64,000 nt of DNA from Mesostigma viride (Eukaryota; Streptophyta; Mesostigmatophyceae; Mesostigmatales; Mesostigmataceae): contig RPFO01000188.1 in NCBI GenBank assembly GCA_009746045.1, positions 1,157,008 through 1,221,007 of the forward strand. Direction: 5' to 3'. Positions 1 to 28,100 of the stretch are shown piece by piece. Below the pieces are notes generated by a model that was given only the letters and a program-made list of their open reading frames with translations, ran no database searches and was not told the origin of the DNA. Numbering within the stretch: the first letter of the stretch is position 1; the number at the start of each line of letters is the position of its first letter. Position numbers and translations under genes: made by a program.

Positions 1-351
1 CGGCATGGCACATGGGTAGCGGCCAGAGCCAGAAAAATTCCCTTTCTCAACTCCCTGTCGACTCAAGAAATGTGGGCCCTAGTGGATTTCGTGTTGATGA
101 CACGCAGGGTACGATTGGAGGATACCATGCACGAACTCCGCATCAACGAGTTGACTAGCGCAGGATATGATTTATGAACTCCTGTGCTTGTTGTGTAAAC
201 CGAAAACATGTACTACTAATGGCGCCTCCTAGGGGCTGAGACAAGAGTGGAGCAGCAACACAGTTTGTATTGCTTCCATGGCAAGCCACGGCAAGCCATG
301 TGTGATGCTCAAACATGCGATGACCTTTTCGATGATGCCTGCAGCACTTAC

Positions 352-6882
<6,531 letters not shown>

Positions 6883-7633
6883 TTCTGCCCAAAGCCCCGC
6901 TGCACTAAAACATATAATTGGCGGCGCAGGCTGCAACTATCAATTTTCCCGAAAAGCTATATGTCCAATTAAAGCGACACTTAACCCATTGGCAGTGGCC
7001 TGTGCGCTTAGAACCTGCCTGCAGTTAATCTGCCATTGCTGCAGGCAGAAACAGTGCACGGTTCTTGATGCCGACCTTTTTTATTACCGTTCGCGCCAAC
7101 GTGTATCTTGATCAGCACCGCCGGACGGCCTACAACTGTGCACTTTTCTCAGACTTGGCCCAGTCCTGCGAATGCCAGCAGCTTGCAATTCTAAAGTAAG
7201 GTGGCCCTGAGCCCAGGTGTGAGATGACACCTGGCATCCTTCCCTCGTAAACAAGGTCCGACGGCCCAGCAGCTCCATTTTTGGCGCGCAAAAAAGAAAA
7301 AACGTTGCTCTTCCCTCAATGCCATCGACGCACACGATTAGCAGTCCACAGGGCGTAATTAGTTATTACAAGTAGGTATGCGCTTTATTTGATAAACTAA
7401 ACAACATGGCTGACGCAGGTGCTTATTTCGTCTATCTATCTCGCGTGATGTCTCTGTAGTAGTTTAGACTCTTGACAACGAATAATTTTTTTGCGCCTTC
7501 TATATTAAACGCGCAGTTTACGTGGTAAGGCGTGAACGTCTGTCCTTTCCAAGCGCGGGATCCTGCCTGAATGCGGCTAGATTCTCGTCGCCTGTTTTGA
7601 AGCCAGGGTTGCTACAGCTCCTAGTTCTCTGCT
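6883..7633. promoter_or_regulatory. Divergent intergenic region between LETM1 and RFC4
   Basis: The LETM1-like gene reads left from here and the RFC gene reads right from 7634, so about 0.75 kb must hold both 5' UTRs and promoters. No TATA box or other element could be assigned with confidence. Placement is inferred only from the two coding starts. Confidence 0.45.
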
Positions 7634-18799
<11,166 letters not shown>

Positions 18800-19087
18800 C
18801 AGTAGATTGCCTTGATGTCATAAGGGCAAGGGCTTGCCCCTTAGTCATTAGCGAAATAATCCTCTCACTTGGTTCAAGCCAATAGCACTTAGCATGGCAC
18901 AAACCGTTGTGGTTCACAGAAAATGCAATGGGGCATTTTTTCCCATCATTCTGACTCCTTATTCTGAACCACTGGATGCGGACGGCACATCAAGACTTTG
19001 CAGGCGTTTGTTTTCAACCAGCCCGACCATGCGGCCGACAGTACTAGCTATCAATGAGACAACCAGCACAGGCTATATCTACCGATC

Positions 19088-19272
19088 ATTAATTAATTAA
19101 GAACATAACTCCGTTGGCCCAAGTATACGTAACACCTATCCCTGAGAAGGGGCATATGGTTTTTCATACAGTCTGGGCTACAACCTGCAGGTGGGGGATG
19201 AAAACAGCCACCTACTCTGGGTGCACGAGCTGCACCTGCACCACCATGATGTATCATACCCTAAGGCCTGGC
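19088..19272 (-). mobile_element. 5'-truncated 3' end of an ORF1-only retroelement with (TTAA) tail
   Basis: Read on the minus strand this matches the 3' regions described at 3830 and 21300, including CATATGCCCCTTCTCAGGGA and CAACGGAGTTATGTTC. It ends in TTAATTAATTAAT at about 19088-19100. The stem-loop is degraded (GGGCCAACGGAG). Confidence 0.7.
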
Positions 19273-19277
19273 GTGGG

Positions 19278-20550
19278 GTTAATTAATTAATTAATTAATT
19301 AATTAATTAATTAATTAATTAATTAATTAATTAATTAATAGACACGTGACGTACTGCGTCACGTGAGCATAAGTCCTCAGTGGGAGGGGAACATGGGATG
19401 GAATGGATGGTATAAGCTATCTAGGTCCTAGTTACAGGGGTGTGGGCACCGCGGCCCGAATCGCTATGAATGCCATACTTGGGCACACGCGGAGCCCCCA
19501 CAGGCTTGGGGGTGGTCTCCTTCATCACTACTTGCCATCTATCCGTGCGCACCATCTGCCTCCATATTACAGACAAACCAGGAGGCTGCCCGGGGGTGAG
19601 CCCGTCACGTCTAGTGTAGCACATGTCCATGCCGAGTCTATCACGAAAAGTCCACGGGTGGCGGCCCTGCCGCGCGCGGCCGGGGGCACGCCAGGTGAGG
19701 ACATATCGCCCAGGCTGGGCGGGCTTGGTGCCAGCTAGTCTATCTGAGGTATCTACCTGATCTGTGCAGGCCAGGTGCCCGGCGAGGCCCAGGCGCCTGT
19801 GCCTAATAATGTGGGAAACATAGGGCAAACCAGCGTACAAATCCTCATTACTAATGTGCAAACCAAAGGGGATGTTAAGGGCCTTGCGCAGCATCTTGGT
19901 GACGGCGCCGTCGAGTCGTTGCTCCAGCTCCTGCGTCAGTGTCCACGTCTCGGCGCCGTAGGTCAGGATCGTCAGAATGACGACCTTGAAGAGGTCACGC
20001 TTGACGATCCGGGGTAGGGCGGGGTTGCTCCACCAGCGGCGGTGGTCATGGAGGTGCGCCCACGCCATGCCGATCCGTGTCGTCATGTCGTGCTCGGCAG
20101 TCGGGAAGCCAACTGCCGAGCAGCTTGAAGCGGCCTGAAGGAGGGTAGTTGACCTCGGCATCGTCTAAGAGGCGGAGTGTGGGTGGGGGCCCTGCCATGC
20201 CGAGGGCCAGGGCCTCCGTTTTGGGGCTGATTTCTAGACCAACCGCCCGAGCCTCGAGCGCCAGGCAGTCCAGCCAAAGTTGGGCAGACTCCGGCTTCTC
20301 GATGAGCGTGATGTCGTCGGCATAAATGAGGTCAGCTAGTAAATTCTGCTTGTTAGTCAGGGCCTTCCCCAAGCTCGTTCGGGATCGCTAGGCCAGGGGC
20401 ACGGCCTGCAATGCTAGCAAAGCGAGCACGTGCCTGGCGCATAACATAATCCACTACAATAATAAACAGGTACGGCGACAGGACGCAACCCTGCCAGACG
20501 CCGGTCTGCAGTGGGCATGGCGGGGTAATGCCGTGTTGAGGCTTGGATAG
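19278..20550 (-). mobile_element. 5'-truncated LINE: reverse transcriptase C-terminal part, 3' stem-loop and (TTAA)n tail
   Basis: The minus strand encodes the back half of a non-LTR reverse transcriptase. Landmarks: TGVWQGCVLSPYLFIIVVD (about 20510-20450), the catalytic LIYADDITLI (about 20305-20335), LLGSWLP, and YGAETWTLTQELEQRLDG with RHRRLGLAGHL, as in endonuclease-reverse transcriptase LINEs. Two single-base insertions break the frame (a G run near 20365 and near 20105). The last stop is at 19421. About 80 bp of 3' UTR follows, then a perfect 8-bp stem CACGTGAC/GTCACGTG (19343-19350 with 19358-19365), then about 60 bp of TTAA repeats. The endonuclease domain and 5' half are missing. Clade assignment (RTE-like or L1-like) is not secure. 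Confidence 0.85.
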
Positions 20551-20562
20551 GTTGAGTGATCC

Positions 20563-21578
20563 ATGAGCTTACATGCAGGCAAAGATGACGCTGGAATGCA
20601 TGCTAGCAAATGGTGGCAAGACGCTAACAACACATTATTATACACCATGATTAAGGGCACCATCTCGGCACAACTCAACCAACAAGCCCTCGACCTTCGC
20701 GAGGAAGCCGACATCGCCCGGCGCAGCCACAATGTCATCGTCAAGCACTTGGACCAGCCGGCAGGTGAGACCTCCACGAGCCTTCTTGAGGCATTTAAGC
20801 GCGACATTTTTGCCCCCATGCTACTCACTGGTGAGCTGGACATGTTGGCTGTCCGCCTCCCCCGCGCGCGGGGGAAGGCTGGCCCGGCACCCGTGCTCCT
20901 CACCTTCAAGTACATGGCGGACAAGCCGGCGTTCCTTAAATGCCGCAAGAAGCTCTCGAGGACTCGCTTCACGCTGGACGACGACTTGACCCTGGCCCAG
21001 CAACAGCGGCGACGCGAGCTATGGCCGACCTACCTTCAGCTCCGGCAGAGCGCAGGGGGGAAGCCGGTATACTGGAGGGGGGCGGTCATCCACGTTGACC
21101 ACAAGCCCTGGCAGCCCCCTCCTGCCACCTCAGACTAGGGAATCCATACCAGTAGTGTAGATTAGTCAGGCCCTTAGCCTAGCATGTGGCCCACGCGCAT
21201 GTGCGCCCATAATGGCCCCCATGGATGTTGCCTTCAGAATTTAGCCAAGCCATGCCTATAATGGGACCCCCATGGATGTTGCATATTAAGAATTTAGCTA
21301 TGCTATGCCTATGCAGAGAGATGCTCTCTGTCGAGAAGCCATGCCCTAGCCCTTGTATAGCCATGATGATCTTCCTCCCCGGCCCGTGCCAGGATCCCCT
21401 TAGCTGGGTTGAACCTGAGACAGCATGGTGGTGCCGGTGCCCTTGAGGCACCTAGAGCAAGTGTTGCCTACATTCCACTCTTGCAGGAAGTAGCCTAGAA
21501 TGTATTAAAAGCCATATGCCCTTCTCAGGGATATGTGCTACATATTCTCCCAACGGAGTTATGTTACAATTCAATTAT
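20563..21578 (+). mobile_element. ORF1-only retroelement, 5'-truncated (ORF1 20563-21138 plus 3' region)
   Basis: The ORF gives 191 aa whose body matches the other ORF1 copies in this window: LDLREEADIARRSHNVIVKH, GETSTSLLEAFKRDI, RLPRARGKAGPAPVLLTFK, RFTLDDDLTLAQQQRRRELW, PVYWRGAVIHVDHKPW. This is the LINE ORF1p layout (coiled coil, RRM-like, C-terminal domain). The N-terminal coiled coil is lost, so the annotated Met may not be genuine. The ORF stop leads directly into about 400 bp of 3' region with stem-loop CTCC-CAAC-GGAG (21547-21558) and a short AATTC-like tail. No reverse transcriptase follows. Confidence 0.8.
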
Positions 21579-22019
21579 GGGCACCTAGCTGATCTTCTTG
21601 CACAATCTTAACGCAGAATAAACCATCAACATCCAATCCTCACGATATATGCACGGCTTGACGATGTATACAGCACCTAAATACTGCACAACTGCAACCT
21701 GCTATGGCTGACATGCAAGCAACGTCGAGTAGGATGGCGGTCTTAGAGAGGCCCTGGGCAGAGGTCGGTAGAAATAAGTGGAAAACTGGCAGAAACTAGG
21801 TAGAAACACGATATACTTACGCGGCCTGCAAGCACTATTGAGCCGGTGGCAGAGGCCATTTCCAGGAAAATACAGCATGCATACCGTAGCAATAGCCACG
21901 GTCACTCCTTACGCTATGTGCAGGCACCATCATGCCCGGAGCTACCCAATAAAAGTCTGCACAAATCTCGGTTTAGCCGAGAGTCCGGGCGTTCGGAATG
22001 AATAAACATGTGTTAAGAA

Positions 22020-22080
22020 GTCGAATTAATTAATTAATTAATAGACACGTGACTGCGTCACGTGAGCATAAGTAATAAGT
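22020..22080 (-). mobile_element. LINE tail remnant: stem-loop plus (TTAA)n
   Basis: Reverse strand: GCTCACGTGAC-GCA-GTCACGTGTCTA followed by TTAATTAATTAATTAATTC. The 8-bp stem (22046-22053 with 22057-22064) and flanks match the 3' end of the reverse-transcriptase LINE at 19278-19375, with a shorter loop. Nothing upstream of the tail is preserved. Confidence 0.7.
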
Positions 22081-22342
22081 AATAAGTCGAAACACCATGG
22101 AAATACCAAGCATGGTGCCGCAGCAGACCCGAGTCTTGCCGTAATACTTATGTGCAAACACTACAAGTTGAACGAAAATGGCTGACGGCGGTATGGCTGA
22201 CGGCGGAGTTCAGATCTTTTGCGTCTGAGCCCCAAATTCGGTCAGACCACTTGCATTCGATGCGCCTTTCTAAGACGCACTTGCCAGTATAAACGGTTAC
22301 GGCTGCCACGCAGTATAGACAAAGTTACGCACGTGACCAGCT

Positions 22343-24115
22343 ATGACGACTCCCAAAGCAAAACGAGGGCTGGAAAAGGAGCTGGCACAGCTTCCCAGCG
22401 CCCAGCCCAACCCTCTCGCCCTCGCCATTGTTCAGCCGACAGGCTTACCCGCCAAACCCTCGCCAAGCGCCTCGCCTGAGCCCAAGAAACCCTGCCACGA
22501 TCGAAAATGGAGCGAGTTCCTCCCCGGCGACCGACGATTCTCCCTCACCGAGTGGCAAGAGTTGTCGCCGCAGGAATGCATTGAGGTTCTCCAGTTCCTC
22601 GAACAGGAGCGGAAGCTCTTCGTGCCCAGGAAGGGGGCGGCTATCGACTACAATGGAGACATGTCCTGGCTCTATGCTTTGAACGAAGTACAACAACGCC
22701 TGATTATCCTGACCAGCCAATTCCAGATCCGCCTCGGCGACATCACCAGAACGCTCCGCACCCCAGCCCCCGCACAGCCGGCAGCGCCATCGGCTTCCTC
22801 CCTCGGCAAGGATGACATCCGCGCAGTGCTGGAGGAGCACGTGACCTGGCCGCTGGCCGAGCAGCTGACATCGCTGAACACCACGCTCAACACGGTCGAG
22901 GCCCGGGTCTCCAACGTGGAAACCAAGGTCGTCCACAAGCTACAACCCCAGTTCACGGCGCTACACACCACGGCGCAGGCTTCGGAAACGCATGCTGCAC
23001 TTGTCTCTCGCCTTAACCAGGTGGAGGGCAAGTGTGGCGTGCTCCTGAAGAAGCTTGAGGCCATCACCGCCCACACCGAGGCCCTGGCCACACAGGTCCC
23101 CAAGATAGCGGAGCAGACGGCCACCATTGCATCCCAGCCACCCCGGCAGGATGCTGGCGACCTCCCGCCGCTCTCCTACGCGGACCTGCTGCGGTCAGCG
23201 ACCGCCTCCACCACCGACGCCATCGCCATGTGCAAAGCTCCAGGAGCTGGAGGACCACCGCCAGGCCCAGCAACGGGAGGTCACCGATCGCGCTCGCCGC
23301 GAGTGCCGAGTGGTGCTACGTCGCTTCCCCCAGAAGCCAGGTGAGACGTCAACCTCTCTTGCTGACGAGCTCAAGAACCAGCTTCTTACCCTCATGGGCC
23401 TGGTAGGTGAGGTAGAACTGCGTGGGTGCCACCGCCTTTCCCACTCACGGGACAAGGCGGCCCCCCCACCAGTCCTACTCACCTTCCCCTCCCCTGAGGA
23501 TAAGCAGCGGTTCCTCTCTCGTCGCAAGCGGTTGCACGACCTCACCTGGACGCTGGATGACGACCTCACCCCCGCTCAGCAACAGCAGCGACGCGACCTG
23601 TGGCCGGAATACCTCCGCCATAAGCAGGACCCCCAGAAGCCCAAGGTGTACTGGAGGGGCGGGGACCTGATGATCAACCACAAGATGTGGACGCCCCCAG
23701 CGGGCTAGAATAGCAATAGCCCTAGCTTGTAACCATTGGCGTCACTGCCGCTAAGGCAGCCATGCCTAGCTGTGCCAACACACCTAGTCACGTGCCGCCA
23801 ACGCACGGTACACAACCAGCCATAGCCTTAGCCTAGTCCTAGTACAGCCATGCTACGCCCTGGCTATGTTCAGATTACTTGCCCACGCTCCTTGCTATGA
23901 TATGCTCACATGGGTCTTATTGCACCCACAGTTTGCCGGATCGTTAGCCTGTCCTTTTCGCTAGCCGCGCCCGATTGCAGCTGTGGCATGCCTTTGGCAT
24001 GAAGGAGACTGGGGGTCTCTGCCCTTTCTCCTGTAGTGCACACACAGGGATTAAAAGCACTTCGGTGCTCCGTGACTCCCCAACGGGAGCACGAGTTTAA
24101 TTAATTAATTAATTG
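22343..24115 (+). mobile_element. Longest ORF1-only retroelement, ORF1 broken by one frameshift, (TTAA)n tail
   Basis: The first frame (22343-23344) gives a Pro-rich N-terminus (PSPSASPEPKKP), a region around LSPQECIEVLQFLEQERKLF, then a long coiled-coil stretch (VLEEHVTWPLAEQLTSLNTT to about residue 260). Near 23230-23240 the reading must move forward by one base (ATGTGCAAAGCTC read as if one A were extra) to continue as KLQELEDHRQAQQREVTDRA. It then reads GETSTSLADELKNQLL, WTLDDDLTPAQQQQRRDLW and VYWRGGDLMINHKMW, stopping at 23708. After about 370 bp without an ORF there is a stem-loop CTCCC-CAAC-GGGAG (24076-24089), then TTTAATTAATTAATTAATT. The start of the element is uncertain, perhaps near 22190. 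Product: LINE ORF1p-like nucleic-acid-binding protein, inferred. Confidence 0.8.
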
Positions 24116-25136
24116 CCGTAATAATATGTATGCCGGTTTCCAGGGTTTCCGCATGAAAGTTGGGTGAGAAACTGGAAATTAAAAACTACGTTTTCTTTGC
24201 CCCAGTACCTCAACAAACTCGTAGAAACCTAATTATCAACCTTTGAACGCATCATCATGGTCGTGCCACCCAGTACAGCCACTGAAATTCGCGCGAAAAC
24301 TGGCGAGATCTACCTGCCGCCATCGCCGTCGTCTTCACCTTCGTCACGCGAAAATGCCTGATTTCAGTGGTACATATTTGTTTGCAGCTGTCACAAAAAA
24401 AAAACAAAAATACCAGGATTTTTTCTTGAATTCTATGAGATGTTTCTGACCTGTGTTGAAAGTTTCAGACCGAAAATCGCATGTTTAATAGGCTTGCCAC
24501 GTGTCAGATTACAACGCGATACATCGCGTTCTAACCATGCATGAGTAGGGGGGATGGATGAATCGCTTGCGCGCGGAGGCTTCTTGCCCCCCACTACCTG
24601 ACACGCGTACCAATAATACATAATGAATAAATTTATAATTCAACTCGTGCTCCCGTTAGGGAGCCGCGGATGATGGAGGGAGGGAGGGAGGGAGGGAGGG
24701 AGGGAGGGAGGGAGGGAGGGAGGGAGGGAGGGAGGGAGGGAGGGAGGGAGGGAGGGAGGGAGGGAGGGAGGGAGGGAGGGAGGGAGGGAGGGAGGGAGGG
24801 AGGGAGGGAGGGAGGGAGGGAGGGAGGGAGGGAGGGAGGGAGGGAGGGAGGGAAATGCAGGGCAGAAGGATGCCAGGCCATGGCGTCTAATCTTGTGAGA
24901 CACTCCTCTGTATGCTGCCCAGCAGCTGTGTTTTTGCTAAGGAACCCTGGGGATAGTGAGGACAATCTCGCAAAGCGAAGTTTGTGAGCACTTGACTCCA
25001 TAACCAGTCCCAACAAAACCATGTGTTCCCTTAATTTTTCGAAACTCAAATGCAAAGACCAATCCACCGAATTCTTGAACAGCTTCGACCTTTCCGATTG
25101 GACATCTCCTATCCCCAATGCCTGCGCCCAACTGTT
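24116..25136. other. Gene-free stretch with a (GGGA)n microsatellite
   Basis: Between the retroelement tail and the 3' end of the synthetase gene. It contains about 45 GGGA repeats at 24673-24854 and otherwise no conserved coding. It must include the 3' UTR of the minus-strand synthetase gene, whose stop is at 25137. Confidence 0.8.
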
Positions 25137-28100
25137 CTAGTCATCACTGTCTTCCTTGACCGCATTGTCCTCGTTAGCAAGCCGGCCTCTATTGGGATCC
25201 TGCGACCTGCGCCTCGACCGGTGGCTGCTGGACCCCTCCTTCCAGAGCTCATCGGCCAGGTTTTGGAGGTCCCCTGATATGATGGGGGGCAGCCCTGCCG
25301 TCATGTACGGCATGGGAACCGAATCGATCGTGGGCATCGGGATGATCTTCTTCTGGGAGCCCTTGCGCCCCGACTTGGACAGCTGGCCCAGCGACCCTTC
25401 CCCGGGAGACCGCGTGCTGCTGTGCACCGCCGCGGTCGACAGCAGCGATATCCCGGACTGCTTCCACGCCTTCCTGCGCATCCGCCGCTCGCGCCGCCGC
25501 AGCTTGCGCTGCGCCTGCCGCTTGGTCATGAAGATGTGTGGCGTGCCCGCCTGCCCCTCGAGCACGTCCTGGACCGGCCACCCCTGCCAGGTGTCCCCCG
25601 GCTCCACATTGTCGCCCACCATGGCCAGCGTGTGCTCGAGCAGCGCCGAGCCCTCCCCGAGCACACTCCCCGCCATGAGCCGGCTGTGCGCGCGTAGCGT
25701 GGCGCCCTTCCCGATCAGGAGCCGCGTGAGCGAGAAGCTGCCCTTGGAGTTTGTGTGGCAGATGACGGAAGCGTAGTCGATGGCCGCGCCGTCCTCGATC
25801 GTGACGAGCTCGGGCTCGGTCATCATCGGGCTCGCGCCCGTGGGGTACAGGCACACATCCTTGCCGATCTTGCAGCCCAGCGCGCGGAAGTAGAGCACGA
25901 GCCACGCGGAGCCCTCGAGGTAATTGAGGATGCGGCGGCGGATCGCGATCACCGACAGGTACACGTTCCAGCGCAGGCAGTAGCTGGACGAGTCCCACGA
26001 GTAGTCACCCTGCACGTGCACACGACCGAGGTCGATGGCCGGGGTCCGCCAAGACAGGTTGCGCACGAGGCAGTCAATACATCGAAAATTCCATCCAGAA
26101 GGGGGAAAAGGGACCACTGTTAGTAGAGGATGTGGGTCGAAAGCCCCAGCAAGCATGGGGTACAAGCCAACAAGGCAATCGATGATCGACTGCTTATTAT
26201 AGTTTATAAACCGTGATGGTGTGGAGTAGGGCGGCCAGCTAAGCGGGTCGATGCAAGGGCCTTCAGCACGTTTGACTGCGCATTTGCCATGCCGTGAGGG
26301 AGGAACCATGCTACATCGATCTGAGATCTTATGCATTCAGGTTGATTCAGGTTGATATGCATGTGAGCTGGCTCAACTTCAATTGTGCAGGTGAGTGGAT
26401 TCGAGTGGTTGCGCACGTGGGTTATATTACGTTTAAAAGGCATTGTCCATTCTCGTTGGTTCAAGTCAATGTGCACGGGAGTAAGCTCAAGACTTCTTAA
26501 CTAGTCCAGACTTGTCGCTATTCAATAGATATTACTTGTATGAACTTATTGCTATTTTATAGCTATTACTAGTTGCCCTTTATACTACGATTTCAGACAG
26601 CGAAAAGTTTGCGCAAACCCTTCCGCAAACTGTTGCCGCGTGCGAGTAGCGTTCCGCAGCGACCGCGATTGGGGGGTCGACCGTAGGGGTTCCCGTACAT
26701 GCGTGCAGTTGGCTTGGTTGCGTCCACTGGTTGCGCGCCAAAGTTTGTCCCATTTGTGCCACCATTGCGGCCAAACTTTTGTCAGACAGCAAACTGCGTG
26801 ATTTTGGCTGGCTTGGCTAAAGTTGTTTGCCCAAACTCTTGCCAAAAGTGTTGCGCAAACTCTTCCGTATTCAAGTAGCGTGGCCTATTGACCACAGAAT
26901 TGCGGCATTGCGACCGATTCAAGCGGTATGTGTGTAACAAACGTGGTGGGGTTGTTGCCCGGTTATTGGCTGTCTCATTCAGTTGTAACCCACGCCCCTC
27001 GAGTAAGGAACCAATAAATGATCGGTTTGAAACTGATCCAGGCTAGGGAAGGGCAAATGTCTCCAGAATCTCTCGATTGGCCGGGAACTAGCGTATGATT
27101 TTCACAGATTTTCACTCAAGTTGGTCGCCCGGACTGGAATATTTGCTCGCGTTCAGTGGGCCCTAAATGTGCACACGTTCCATAGACGGTTGTAGTAGAG
27201 TAGGTGACGTGTCTGGCCGGAGACCGGCCACAAACGCCGGAGAGGCACAATATTGGTTACTACCGGGGGCCCGGGGGCGAAGCCCCCGTTCTTGTCTAGA
27301 CTTCTTACTAGTTTATAGGTATTACCAGTCTAGACTTATTCGTTTATAGTTGTTACTAGTCTAGACTTATTACTAGTCCCGACGCACCTCCTTGCGGCGG
27401 CCGATGAGCGCCCACTTGCTGCCCACGTCGACCGCGAGCGAGAGCACCATGAATGCGGCGTGCAGCGCGGTGTAGATGCCCAGCAGCACACCGAAAAACG
27501 CGCCGAACCCCACGTCGCTGTGGTCGATCTGGCGGCCGTAACGCACCCCGTCCGTGACCCCGAGGATAGCGTCCGTGATCACCCACGAGATGACCATCGG
27601 GGACGCCTTGAACATGCCGATCAGCCCCCGCCAGGAGGTCAGAAGGAACGGCCAACCCCACCAGGGTATCCACATAGTGTAGCCCTTGGGGCCTTCGCCG
27701 TAGACGGCCCGGCCGAAGGCCTTGATCGTGGGCTCTGCCTCGGCGGTGGCCTCGTCGTAGTCCTGGAGGACGCGGCCGGACTTTGTGGGCAGAGGGTCGC
27801 CAGCCTTGAGCTCGATCGGTCGGCCGTGGTAAGATCCCACGTAGACGGAATTGGGCGGGAAGGTGAAATTCTTGGGGCCGAGCGTGCCCGTCCCTGCGGG
27901 CACATTGTTTTGATGGTTGGACAAGAGTGGGATCTCTTTGTCAATACATCCAGCAAGGGCCTGCGTCCACAGTTTTGAAACATGGAAGTAGCTAACTTCC
28001 ATCACACTAGCTAATAACACCACCACCAGGCAGAGTACCAAACAATGTGCACAGGCTTCTATACCATATTGATAGAGCATCCAAACACGGCGTTCCGGAT

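Noticed and set aside
27373-27387. Gene end at the TAG in 27373
   Set aside because: A donor at 27387 joins RRKE to GDYSWDSSSYCLRWNVYL, matching the expected third beta-helix unit; stopping here would lose it.
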